Source of the DNA: JACSRF01 sp964504445
Lineage (GTDB): Bacteria > Chloroflexota > Anaerolineae > Promineifilales > Promineifilaceae
NCBI GenBank assembly: GCA_964504445.1
Contig: CAZDEO010000018.1
Span: 8,538-72,537, forward strand
DNA: 64,000 bases
Direction of reading: 5' to 3'
Shown: piece by piece, positions 53,143 through 61,420 of the stretch
Position numbering within the stretch: position 1 is the stretch's first letter
Layout: each line of letters starts with the position of its first letter
Notes under the pieces: generated by a model
Seen by the model: the letters and a program-made list of their open reading frames with translations, nothing else
Database searches by the model: none
Told to the model about the DNA's origin: nothing
Program-made: the position numbers and the translations under genes

Positions 53143-53346
53143 ATGGCTACCCAATATCATATCAACGGCATTTGTGAGGTGGAATACCCGCAAGACAAAA
53201 AGGTAGAAGAATTTTACGTTGATGATGTTGTCCGGGCTAAGTCGGAGGTGCAGGCGATTACGGCCGTTGCTCACCAACTCATACAAAATAAGGAGATTCA
53301 CAACTTTGTGTGGACGCAACTGTACGTGAAAGCTCTGCCTTCCTAA
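53143..53346 (+). CDS. Small conserved-looking protein of unknown function (67 aa)
   Basis: Not recognised. 67 residues, begins MATQYHINGICEVEYPQDKK, rich in charged residues and predicted mixed beta/alpha, no membrane segment and one cysteine. It looks real because a purine-rich GTAGG precedes the ATG, base composition matches coding DNA, it contains an ACGGCCGT that reads as the usual Thr-Ala-Val, and a clean terminator follows its stop. The 188 bp before it (52955-53142) hold nothing else I can identify. Confidence 0.6.
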   Translation: MATQYHINGICEVEYPQDKKVEEFYVDDVVRAKSEVQAITAVAHQLIQNKEIHNFVWTQLYVKALPS

Positions 53347-53374
53347 AACAGACAACATTCCCACTATTACCACG

Positions 53375-53406
53375 GGGCATGATGAACCCACCATCATGCC
53401 CTTTTT
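53375..53406 (+). terminator. Terminator after the 67-residue gene
   Basis: Stem GGGCATGATG / CATCATGCCC, loop AACCCAC, five T. Confidence 0.92.
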
Positions 53407-53416
53407 GTTTGGTCGC

Positions 53417-54577
53417 TCAGGAACCGCGATAGGTGATCCGGTAAATGAAGCCTCCCTTATCATCGCTGACGTAGAGCGCGCCATCAGGACCCACGGCTAA
53501 CCCTACAGGACGGCCGTATACCGCATTATCCGCCAGCGATAGCCAACCGGTGGCAAAATCTTCCGCCGGGCCGGTGGGCGTGCTACCCGCCAGCGGAATG
53601 CGTACCACTTTGTAGCCCGTCGGTTCCCGCCGGTTCCAGGAGCCATGAAACGCCACAAAGAGATCCCCCTGATATTCTTCCGGGAACTGCGTGCCGGTGT
53701 AAAACGCCAGCCCCAAAGGGGCTGAATGAGCCTGCATCTCTACTACTGGCAAGGTAACCCCTGCGCAGTCCCCAGCCTGGCCCATGTCTGGGTCAAGGAT
53801 GTTGCCATTGTGGCAGGTAGGCCAGCCATAATGGTCACCCTGCCGCACAATGTAGATTGTTTCCGGCGGAAGATCGTCGCCCATCATGTCACGGCCGTTA
53901 TTGGTGGCCCACAGTTCCCCGCTGGCAGGATGCAAAGCCAGGCCCACAGCATTGCGTAGACCGGTGGCAAAAATTTGCTCATTACCTGCTTCAGGACCAT
54001 CGTACACCACAATGGCCGCCCGGCGCGGGTCATCCTCCGCACAGACGTTGCAGCTAGAGCCAACAGAGACGACCATGCGCCCGTCCGGCAGAAAAAGCAC
54101 GGTGCGCGTGGCGTGCCCGCCGGTGGGGTAGTTGTCAATCAAGGTTTCGCGAAGATCAGCCACGCCATCCCCATTTTCGTCTACCAGCTGGATGACGCCA
54201 CTGGGCACGCCGACGTACCAGCCATCCTCATGGTAGGTCAGGCTATGGGGTTGGGTCAGGTCGCCGGCAAAGGTATGAATGGCGTCAGCCGTACCATCGT
54301 TGTCGGCGTCGGGCAGGGCGGCAATACGGCCGTTACCCCTGTCCGCCACATAAAGCACACCATCTGGCCCAAAAGCAATGAAGCGTGGCCCACTCAGCCC
54401 ACTGGCAAACACGTTGGCGGCAAAGCCTGGGGGCAGCGTCACGTCAATGGCTTCTCCACGGCCCAAAGAACCCACTAGATTGACCGGAGGATTGCTCTGC
54501 CGGTAAATAACGGTCCCCGCAATGATCAAAACACCCAGCAAGCCTATTATGCCTATAAACCATCTTATCTTGCGCAT
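53417..54577 (-). CDS. PQQ-type glucose/sorbosone dehydrogenase beta-propeller, membrane-anchored
   Basis: 386 residues. An N-terminal hydrophobic segment (RWFIGIIGLLGVLIIAGTVIY, 4-24) anchors or exports it. The rest is a six-bladed propeller of the soluble-GDH / L-sorbosone dehydrogenase type: GLSGPRFIAFGPDGVLYVADRGNG, TGLRNAVGLALHPASGELWATNNGRD, QGDHYGWPTCH and AFHGSWNRREPTGYKV. These enzymes oxidise sugars with PQQ outside the cytoplasm; whether this organism makes PQQ is not known. The open frame begins further upstream, but ATG 54577 follows AAAGGAG and begins the signal/anchor. Confidence 0.9.
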   Translation of the reverse strand: MRKIRWFIGIIGLLGVLIIAGTVIYRQSNPPVNLVGSLGRGEAIDVTLPPGFAANVFASGLSGPRFIAFGPDGVLYVADRGNGRIAALPDADNDGTADAIHTFAGDLTQPHSLTYHEDGWYVGVPSGVIQLVDENGDGVADLRETLIDNYPTGGHATRTVLFLPDGRMVVSVGSSCNVCAEDDPRRAAIVVYDGPEAGNEQIFATGLRNAVGLALHPASGELWATNNGRDMMGDDLPPETIYIVRQGDHYGWPTCHNGNILDPDMGQAGDCAGVTLPVVEMQAHSAPLGLAFYTGTQFPEEYQGDLFVAFHGSWNRREPTGYKVVRIPLAGSTPTGPAEDFATGWLSLADNAVYGRPVGLAVGPDGALYVSDDKGGFIYRITYRGS

Positions 54578-54681
54578 AGAAAATACTCCTTTAGGCCAAA
54601 GGATACGAAACCCGTCGGCGAAACTCCAATTCCTTTCCAACTTTCTCATCAAAGGGAAAAGTGGGGGCAAACAGGGGGCAC

Positions 54682-54716
54682 AAAAAAAGACCTGCCGAGT
54701 TTAGGGGCAGGTCTTG
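54682..54716 (-). terminator. Terminator after ppk2
   Basis: Read on the minus strand, AAGACCTGCC pairs with GGCAGGTCTT and the hairpin is followed by seven T. Confidence 0.92.
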
Positions 54717-54733
54717 TAGAAAGGCAAAAGCGA

Positions 54734-55834
54734 TTAGTAGATTTCAGGCACAAAGGTTTGCTCTTGAATGGGCGGACGAATGTATCCTCTGTCATCCTCC
54801 CGTGGCGGTAATTCTATTGGTTCTGGGGTAATGTCTTGGTAAGGAATTTGGCTCAAAATATGTGTGATACAGTTCAGTCTGGCCTTCTTTTTGTCATCAG
54901 CATTGACTACATACCACGGCGCTTGCTTAATATCTGTATAGGCAAACATAGTGTCTTTGGCTTTGGAGTATTCCACCCAGCGCCGCCGGTCTTCCAAATC
55001 CATGGGGCTAAGCTTCCAGCGTTTCATGGGGGTGTAGATGCGTGCCTGGAACCGGCGTTCCTGTTCTTCATTGCTGACGGAAAACCAATACTTAAGCAAA
55101 ATGATGCCAGACCGTACTAACATGCGCTCAAATTGAGGGCAGGAGCGCAAAAATTCGCGGTACTGTTCTTCGGTGCAGAAGCCCATAACGGGTTCTACCA
55201 GGGCGCGGTTGTACCAACTGCGATCGAAAAGCACTATTTCGCCGGCTGCGGGCAGGTGGGCGACAAATTTTTGGAACCACCACTGTGTTTTTTCGCGATC
55301 GCTGGGGACAGGCAAGGCTACGACGCGGATAATGCGGGAGTTGGTTCTTTCCAAAATACGCTTGATGACGCCGCCCTTGCCGGCGCCGCTGCGCCCTTCG
55401 AATACGATGACCACGCGAAGACCTTGTTCTTTGACCCAATATTGCAGCTTGACGAGTTCTTCTTGAAGACGCGCCAGCTCTTTTTCATAATATTGATTTT
55501 TGAGTTTGCCTTTTTGGGTGTATTTGGGTTTTTTAGCTGGCAACAAGTGTTCAGGGATGGCGCTGATGTCCCCCAGGACTTCTGGGGATGGCTTGGCTTG
55601 TGGGTCGTCGTTTTCCTGGCCGATGGTAATCACCGGCTTCAGGCTAGAGAACGGCCGTTCTTGTCCATTGCTGTCGTCACCCTCATGATCATCTTGGGGC
55701 TGCGGCTCCGGTTCTTCGGCTTCTGTGGGCAAGATGACTGTATTCTCCACCTGCTCTTCCACAACCGCATCCACCTCAACGAGGGTATCGACAGCCGCGT
55801 CCACGCTGCTTTTCTTCCCTTTCTTTTTACTCAT
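54734..55834 (-). CDS. ppk2: Polyphosphate kinase 2
   Basis: 366 residues. PPK2 transfers phosphate between polyphosphate and nucleoside di- or monophosphates. Walker A EGRSGAGKGGVIKRI (about 144-158), the FDRSWYNRALVEPVMGF lid/Walker B region and RRWKL-type SPMDLEDRRRWVEYSKAKD are typical. The first 100 residues are an extra, acidic, low-complexity stretch (EAEEPEPQPQDDHEGDDSNG) not needed for catalysis. Class I (NDP-phosphorylating) is likely from the motif set, but class cannot be settled by eye. ATG 55834 follows GGAGGG. It has its own terminator. Confidence 0.93.
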   Translation of the reverse strand: MSKKKGKKSSVDAAVDTLVEVDAVVEEQVENTVILPTEAEEPEPQPQDDHEGDDSNGQERPFSSLKPVITIGQENDDPQAKPSPEVLGDISAIPEHLLPAKKPKYTQKGKLKNQYYEKELARLQEELVKLQYWVKEQGLRVVIVFEGRSGAGKGGVIKRILERTNSRIIRVVALPVPSDREKTQWWFQKFVAHLPAAGEIVLFDRSWYNRALVEPVMGFCTEEQYREFLRSCPQFERMLVRSGIILLKYWFSVSNEEQERRFQARIYTPMKRWKLSPMDLEDRRRWVEYSKAKDTMFAYTDIKQAPWYVVNADDKKKARLNCITHILSQIPYQDITPEPIELPPREDDRGYIRPPIQEQTFVPEIY

Positions 55835-56012
55835 GGTAGCCCTCCGCGCTGCTAGAACCTGGGTGAAAAGGATCAAATAACAAGAATCATTATAGCATAG
55901 GTGTATCTATTCAGGTATCTTCCGAAAAGCTGATGAAAGCAAAAGCCAAAACGCGTCTCAACTGGGTTAAGAAACCGGCGGGCCTTCAGGAAGCTGAATC
56001 GTTGCACATAGG

Positions 56013-57299
56013 TTATGGTCGACCTGCCGTTTCTCCCAATAAAAAATACTCTTCTGTACGCATAACGGCCAGGCGGGCGGCTTCTTCGGCGGAAATGTCG
56101 CCATAAAAGGCGCGCTCAATTTCGGCGCTGGCCGTTCGCTCAATTTCTTCCCAGGTGCTAATGACGGGCACGGCGCGCAGGGTAACGGCCGTGTCCAGCC
56201 ACACCTGGCTGCGCGCCGGCAACTTGCCCGGGTCCAAAAACGCCTCTGAATTGGCGACGGCAACCAGGGAAGGCACCGTGCGCCCGCTTTGCGCAATCAA
56301 GGCCTGCCCTGAGGGCGAATTGGCAAACTCAATGAACGTCCAGGCCGCCCCCTTGTTTTGTGTGGCGGCAGACAGGCAGTAACCGTCGCTGTGCAGAATG
56401 CCCGCTTCTACCTTGCCCTGGGGCAGCGGCGCTACGTCCCAGGTAAAGGCCTCAATTTCGCGGTAGGTGGGCACCCCGCGCCGGCTGTTGAGATACATGG
56501 CCGTGGTTCCGGCCAAGAAACGGCTTTCGCTGTTTAGCGCTGCTTCCTCCACGCGATCCGGCACGACGCCATGGACTTGTCGTAAGTCTACAAACCATTG
56601 CACTGCTTGCAGGCTGGGGAAGCGGGTCAGGGTGAGGTGCGAGGGGTTGGCCAAATCGTCAACCAGGGGAGCATCATTCTGCCAGACAAAGGGGGAGAGG
56701 CGGTAAAGGGAGGGTTCGATACCCAGGCCATATTGGTCAGTACGGCCGTCGCCATCGCTGTCCTGCGTCAGCGCTTTTGCCGTCCTCACAAAATCATCCC
56801 ATGACCACCTGTCTGGCGGGTAGGGCAATCCAGCGGCATCAAACAAGTCCTGGTTGTAATAGACCACCAGGCTGGAGATGTTTTGCGGCAGACACATAAT
56901 CTCTCCCTGCCAGGTAAAAGAGGCAATGCTAGCCGGGAAAAAATCTTCAGGCTGAATGAGATCGCTCTCTTGCAAATAAGGGCCAACAGGTTCCAACAGA
57001 TTGTTGGCAGCAAAGGCCGCGTAGCGCCGGTAATTCATTAGCGTCACATCAGGAGGGGTCGCTGCCGCAAAGTCGGTGGTGAGCCGGGTGCGGTAATCAC
57101 TGGCAGAAGGGATGTGCGTGACCTCAACACGAATGTTGGCGTGGTTGGCGTGGAAGGCTTCCACCAACTGTAGGTAGGCCCGACGTTCGGCAGGATCACC
57201 AAAGATCATGAAAGAAACCGTTTGCTGTTCTGGCGCGGTGGCACAGGCCATCAAAAAAGTAGTTAGCAGCAGTAGGATAACCAACGCTTTTTGTCGCAT
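56013..57299 (-). CDS. Sugar ABC transporter substrate-binding lipoprotein
   Basis: 428 residues, family 1 solute-binding protein (MalE/UgpB type). The signal peptide ends with lipobox LMACA. The fold is marked by VSFMIFGDPAERRAYLQLVEAF, TPPDVTLMNYRRYAAFAANN and WSWDDFVRTAKALT; it should bind an oligosaccharide or other carbohydrate outside the cell. It is the last gene of the minus-strand operon, 50 bp after the permease gene. No ABC ATPase gene accompanies it, so a shared MsmX-type ATPase is presumably used. Confidence 0.92.
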   Translation of the reverse strand: MRQKALVILLLLTTFLMACATAPEQQTVSFMIFGDPAERRAYLQLVEAFHANHANIRVEVTHIPSASDYRTRLTTDFAAATPPDVTLMNYRRYAAFAANNLLEPVGPYLQESDLIQPEDFFPASIASFTWQGEIMCLPQNISSLVVYYNQDLFDAAGLPYPPDRWSWDDFVRTAKALTQDSDGDGRTDQYGLGIEPSLYRLSPFVWQNDAPLVDDLANPSHLTLTRFPSLQAVQWFVDLRQVHGVVPDRVEEAALNSESRFLAGTTAMYLNSRRGVPTYREIEAFTWDVAPLPQGKVEAGILHSDGYCLSAATQNKGAAWTFIEFANSPSGQALIAQSGRTVPSLVAVANSEAFLDPGKLPARSQVWLDTAVTLRAVPVISTWEEIERTASAEIERAFYGDISAEEAARLAVMRTEEYFLLGETAGRP

Positions 57300-57348
57300 A
57301 CTGTGTTTGTCTCCATAGGTTAGGTATGCCCACTATGCAGGGACTGTT

Positions 57349-58167
57349 TTATGCAGGAGTGTCTAGCCGAGAAAAATAGGGCTGAATGAGTAAAAATAAC
57401 ATCACGGGTATGGCGGTGGCAATCATGCCCGCAGCCATGAGCAAGGGCCAGTCAGAACGGTCCATTTGCTGCAAAATTTGCAGGGCTATGGGTAGGGTGT
57501 ACCGTTTTTCGGAACTTAGGTAGAGCAAGGGGCTGATGAAGTCGCCCCAATAGAAGATGGCGCTGAGTAGGGCAACGCCAACGGCCGTAGGGCGGGCAAT
57601 GGGCAACGCCACAGCCGACCAGGTTTGCAGCACCCCCGCGCCGTCGAGGCGGGCGGCGTCGTAGATGGCGCGGGGAATGCGGCGAAAAGCGCGGTAAAAC
57701 ATGAGGACGTAGAAGGGGCTGGTGCCCATGAGGGCTGGAGCAATAAGGGCCAGTAGGGAGTCTGTCCAGCCTAACTGTTTATAAATGAAGAAGCGGGTAG
57801 ACCAGAGGGCGATGCCGGGAATCATGAGGATGGCGAGGGAGAGCAGGACGAGACGCCGCTGGCTGGCGCGGGGGAGACAGGCCATGGCGTAGCCAGCCCA
57901 AGAGCTGACGAGGAGGGTGAGGGGAACGGCCGTAACCACGACCAGCAGGGAATTAAGGGAAAACCGCAACAAGGGCACGAGTTGCCACACACGGCCGTAG
58001 CTCTCCACCGTGAACGCTGCGGGCAGCAGGCGCAGCCTTTGCGGCAGCGGCACGCCTTGCGGTTGCAAAGAGGCCGCAGCCATCCACAAGATGGGCAGCA
58101 GAAAAAGAATCGCCGCCACCAGGCGCAATAAAAAGCGGGTAACGCTTTTAGAGAAGGAAAGTCTCAT
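57349..58167 (-). CDS. Carbohydrate ABC transporter permease (MalG-like)
   Basis: 272 residues with six membrane segments and the EAA coupling loop YDAARLDGAGVLQTWSAVALP (about 176-196). With the partner permease at 58148-59071 it forms the sugar channel. It starts at ATG 58167, overlapping the end of the upstream permease gene by 20 bp, which implies coupled translation. An in-frame upstream ATG (58218) would add 17 residues inside the other gene and lacks a ribosome binding site. Confidence 0.92.
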   Translation of the reverse strand: MRLSFSKSVTRFLLRLVAAILFLLPILWMAAASLQPQGVPLPQRLRLLPAAFTVESYGRVWQLVPLLRFSLNSLLVVVTAVPLTLLVSSWAGYAMACLPRASQRRLVLLSLAILMIPGIALWSTRFFIYKQLGWTDSLLALIAPALMGTSPFYVLMFYRAFRRIPRAIYDAARLDGAGVLQTWSAVALPIARPTAVGVALLSAIFYWGDFISPLLYLSSEKRYTLPIALQILQQMDRSDWPLLMAAGMIATAIPVMLFLLIQPYFSRLDTPA

Positions 58168-59071
58168 CGGTGGTACCAATGTGCCACTGCCGGGCAATAA
58201 CGTAAATAAACAGTACAATCAACCCGGTGAGGGCGTACATGACCCATAAGGCAGCGCTGGCTGTGCCGAAAGAAAGCAAATCAAAACCTTGCTCGTAAAT
58301 GAAGAGGGGCAGGGTGTAAGTGCTGTAGTATGGGCCACCCCCAGTGGTTAACATAACGGTGGCAAAAGAGTCTTGAAGGGTCAAAATGGCGTCACGAAAG
58401 CTGAGGAGAAGCAGAATTGGGGCCATAAGCGGAAAGGTGACGTGGCGCAAATATTGCCAAGCGTTTGCGCCGTCCACGGTGGCTGCGTCCTCCAGGTTTG
58501 GGGGAATGTCTTGAAGAGCAGCCAGGCTAACGAGAAACCCTTCGCCAATTTGCCACAGGGACATGAGAATGAGGCCGAGTTTGGCCCATGAGGGATCTAC
58601 AAACCAGGCGGGGGGGGCCAGGCCTATGGCGCGCAGCAGCAGATTGAGGGGGCCGAAAAGGGGGTTGAGAATCCACAACCAGGCCAGGGCGTAGGCTGCT
58701 GTGGGGATGATGCTGGGCAGGTAAATGGCGGCGCGGAACCAACCAAGGAAACGGCCGTGGCGCTGCAGCAGCCGTGCCAATAAAAAGGCGCCCAATACCC
58801 GCAGTGGTACGGGCAATAGCACCAGCGCCACGGCATTTTGCACGCTTAGGCTAAAGAGTTCGTCTGTGTAAGCCAGCAGGAAGTTTAGACTGCCTACCCA
58901 TTGGGGAGGTGAGAGGGCGTCATAACGAAAGAAGGCCAAAGAAAAGGAGAGCAGGGCGGGGATGACGACCAGGAGGAGAATGCCCAACAGGTAGGGCAGC
59001 AAGAGCAGCCACAGGCGGGTGCGGTAGCTGATGGACCGCAAACGGGGAATCTGGCGGGTAACCAAGTTCAT
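58148..59071 (-). CDS. Carbohydrate ABC transporter permease (MalF/UgpA-like)
   Basis: 307 residues, six main membrane segments, the first at TRLWLLLLPYLLGILLLVVI. EAA loop LEDAATVDGANAWQYLRHVTFP (about 198-219). Start ATG 59071 lies ten bases after the stop of the PP2C gene; a much longer open frame upstream overlaps that gene and is not plausible. Together with the two neighbouring genes it makes a CUT1-type sugar importer. Confidence 0.9.
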   Translation of the reverse strand: MNLVTRQIPRLRSISYRTRLWLLLLPYLLGILLLVVIPALLSFSLAFFRYDALSPPQWVGSLNFLLAYTDELFSLSVQNAVALVLLPVPLRVLGAFLLARLLQRHGRFLGWFRAAIYLPSIIPTAAYALAWLWILNPLFGPLNLLLRAIGLAPPAWFVDPSWAKLGLILMSLWQIGEGFLVSLAALQDIPPNLEDAATVDGANAWQYLRHVTFPLMAPILLLLSFRDAILTLQDSFATVMLTTGGGPYYSTYTLPLFIYEQGFDLLSFGTASAALWVMYALTGLIVLFIYVIARQWHIGTTDETFLL

Positions 59072-59081
59072 TACCGGCAAG

Positions 59082-60938
59082 TTATGCTTCTGGGGCTTTG
59101 CCAGCCTCGTGGTCGTCTGGTGAGCTTGCGGGGGGGGCGGGCATTCGTTTGAGGGCCAACATGGTGATGTCGTCGAATTGGCCGACACCGTCAACGTGTT
59201 GCTGCACGGCCGTTTCCACCTCATCGAGCAATGCGGCGACGGAAGGCTTATTTTGGGTTAGTAATTGGTGCAACCGACGGGTGGTAAAAAACTGCTTCTC
59301 TGGATCACGCGCATCGGTGATGCCGTCGGTGTAGGCAAACAAAAGGTCTTCTGTTTCCAGGATGATGTCATTAACCCGGAATTTGGCATGGGTAGACAGC
59401 CCCACTGCTGGGGCTGTTGGCCCAATGGTGGTGATGGCGCCATCCTTTTTGCGAATAATTGGGGGATTGTGACCGGCATTGACGTAGGTGAGTAGGCCAG
59501 TTTGGGCATTGAGAATGCCAAAGAACAGGGTGGCAAACATATTGTTTTGGGCGTGCTGTTGGGCAATGTAGTTGTTGGTGAGGGTAATGGTGTTGCTGAG
59601 GGTGAGGGCGATGTCGGGAAACGGCCGTATGGTGACAGCCACTAATTGCTCTTGCAAAAAATAAGATTGCTGCATAAAAGCGCGCAGCAGGCTGCGCATC
59701 AGGGCCATAAATAGGGCGGCCACAACCCCTTTGTCGCACACGTCTGCAACCATAATCCCCAAGCAGCCATCCGGCAGCAGAAAAATGTCGTAGAAGTCCC
59801 CAGAAACCAGGCGCGCCGGTTTCAGCCGGGCATCCAGATCCCAGCCAGGCAGTTGGGGGAGGGAAGTGGGGAGAAAGCCTGCCTGCAGCCGGCGGGCAAT
59901 TTCTAGCTCACGTTGGTACCCCATGAGTTCTTCGTGGCGATTAACCAAAATGTGGTTGTGCAAGACCACCGTGGCCTGGGAGGCTAAAGATTCCGCCACA
60001 AGCTGGTGATAGGGTTGAAAGGGTACAATGTCGCCGTCTTCATTTTGAGCGTTGAGGAGTTGGAGGACGCCGATGGCGTCACCATTTAACAAAGGAACGG
60101 TGAGACACGAAATGGAACGGTACTGATTGCGCTGGTCAAAGGTTTTGGTGCCCGAAAAATCGAAACTTTCTTCATGATAGATGTCGGCGATGTTGACAGA
60201 TTCTTGGGCTAGGGCGGCATAGGTGGCGGCATTGCTGTTGTTAGGCGTGCCATCCGACAGGTAGAGGGGAATGAGGGGGTAGGGTACGGCCGTTTTCGTG
60301 CTGCCGCCATAAAATAAGCCCAGGGAGTTGGTGCGGGCAATGACAAAGCGTAATTCATTCTCCCCAGTCCGCAGATAAAGGTTGCCCGCGTCGGCATTAC
60401 ATATTTCCATGGCCTCAATGACGATTTGTTCCAGCAAATGGTCAAAATCTTTTTCGGCAGATAGGGCGATGCCCAGGGGCAATATTTTCAAGCGCAAGTC
60501 GTCGGCCAGCTTTTCCATCTCGTTAAATTCGCGCAGATACCAGGCAGCTTGTTCGCTGAAGAGCCGTTTTTCCAGGCTGGCCCGGATGCGGGTCTTCAGC
60601 AGGACCGGGGTTGTAGGCAGGGTTAAGTAATCGGTAGCCCCTAGTTCAATGGCGTGGTCAATATTGACCAGGTCGTCTTTGACGCCGTAAATGACCATGG
60701 GAATGTGGCGGAGTGATTCGTGGGTTTGGGCTTGCTGGAGCAGCGCAAAGGCCTGGTCACTGGCTACAGAAATGTGAATCAGAATGAGATCAACGGAGGG
60801 TGAATCTTGACGAAAGATGGTTTGGGCAACGGCCGTGGTTTTAATGGTGTATTGGTAGGTTGCCAGAAGCTCTGTCAATTCTGCCAGCCGTTCTGCATCT
60901 GGGTCAACGACCAAAAGATGGATGTTGGAGGTTGTCAT
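59082..60938 (-). CDS. PP2C (SpoIIE/RsbU) phosphatase with degenerate receiver and GAF domains
   Basis: 618 residues. Residues 1-125 form a receiver-like domain, about 150-320 a GAF domain and about 370-600 an RsbU/SpoIIE-type PP2C phosphatase (ARRLQAGFLPTSLPQLPGWDL, then GDFYDIFLLPDGCLGIMVADVCDKG with metal-binding Asp). Such phosphatases dephosphorylate a STAS anti-anti-sigma factor, here probably the one at 63519. In the receiver the phospho-acceptor Asp is replaced by His55 (VDLILIHIS) and the acidic pair reads DPD, so classical phosphorylation is unlikely. ATG 60938 has AAGGTG ahead; an upstream GTG would add four residues. Confidence 0.92.
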   Translation of the reverse strand: MTTSNIHLLVVDPDAERLAELTELLATYQYTIKTTAVAQTIFRQDSPSVDLILIHISVASDQAFALLQQAQTHESLRHIPMVIYGVKDDLVNIDHAIELGATDYLTLPTTPVLLKTRIRASLEKRLFSEQAAWYLREFNEMEKLADDLRLKILPLGIALSAEKDFDHLLEQIVIEAMEICNADAGNLYLRTGENELRFVIARTNSLGLFYGGSTKTAVPYPLIPLYLSDGTPNNSNAATYAALAQESVNIADIYHEESFDFSGTKTFDQRNQYRSISCLTVPLLNGDAIGVLQLLNAQNEDGDIVPFQPYHQLVAESLASQATVVLHNHILVNRHEELMGYQRELEIARRLQAGFLPTSLPQLPGWDLDARLKPARLVSGDFYDIFLLPDGCLGIMVADVCDKGVVAALFMALMRSLLRAFMQQSYFLQEQLVAVTIRPFPDIALTLSNTITLTNNYIAQQHAQNNMFATLFFGILNAQTGLLTYVNAGHNPPIIRKKDGAITTIGPTAPAVGLSTHAKFRVNDIILETEDLLFAYTDGITDARDPEKQFFTTRRLHQLLTQNKPSVAALLDEVETAVQQHVDGVGQFDDITMLALKRMPAPPASSPDDHEAGKAPEA

Positions 60939-60980
60939 GGATATGGGCACCTTCCCGGTAGAGAGTAAGCAGTAAGGCTT

Positions 60981-61412
60981 TCAGTGGGTCTTAAACGGCC
61001 GTTGCATCCTAAAAGTGCTGCAGTTCCCCTCGTTTTTCCGCTCATAATGGAATTCATCAACTCCCCCAATAGCCAGGTAAATGCCCCATCCCCCCACCTT
61101 GTCTGACTGCCTTAAGCCATGCATATTATCGGGGGGTAAAGCCTCATAGGGGTTATAACCCACTCCCCTATCCTCCAGGTGAAGAGTCAAATATTCCTCG
61201 TCAACCACAGCAGACAACGTCAATGTATCGGACTCGGTATCGCGCAGGCCATACAGAATGATATTTGTGGCAATTTCATCCACAGCCAGTCGCAGGCGAT
61301 AGCTGGCGCGGTTGTCAAGCTTTGCTTCAGCAGCCGCTTGCAGCACAAATTTTGCCAACGTATCCAAAGACTCTAACTTACCCGGAACCGATACCATGTT
61401 TGGTTTTTGCAT
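60981..61412 (-). CDS. Anti-sigma regulatory factor, serine kinase (RsbW/SpoIIAB-like)
   Basis: 143 residues, GHKL ATPase fold. N-box LAVDEIATNIILYG (about 42-55, Glu46 and Asn50 for Mg-ATP), G1 box EDRGVGYNP and G2 box GGWGIYLA are intact. It would phosphorylate the STAS protein and sequester a sigma factor or another target. Start ATG 61412 follows AGGGAA; a longer frame upstream runs into glgX. It lies eight bases after the glgX stop, in the same operon as its likely partner proteins. Confidence 0.92.
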   Translation of the reverse strand: MQKPNMVSVPGKLESLDTLAKFVLQAAAEAKLDNRASYRLRLAVDEIATNIILYGLRDTESDTLTLSAVVDEEYLTLHLEDRGVGYNPYEALPPDNMHGLRQSDKVGGWGIYLAIGGVDEFHYERKNEGNCSTFRMQRPFKTH

Positions 61413-61420
61413 TGTGTTCC

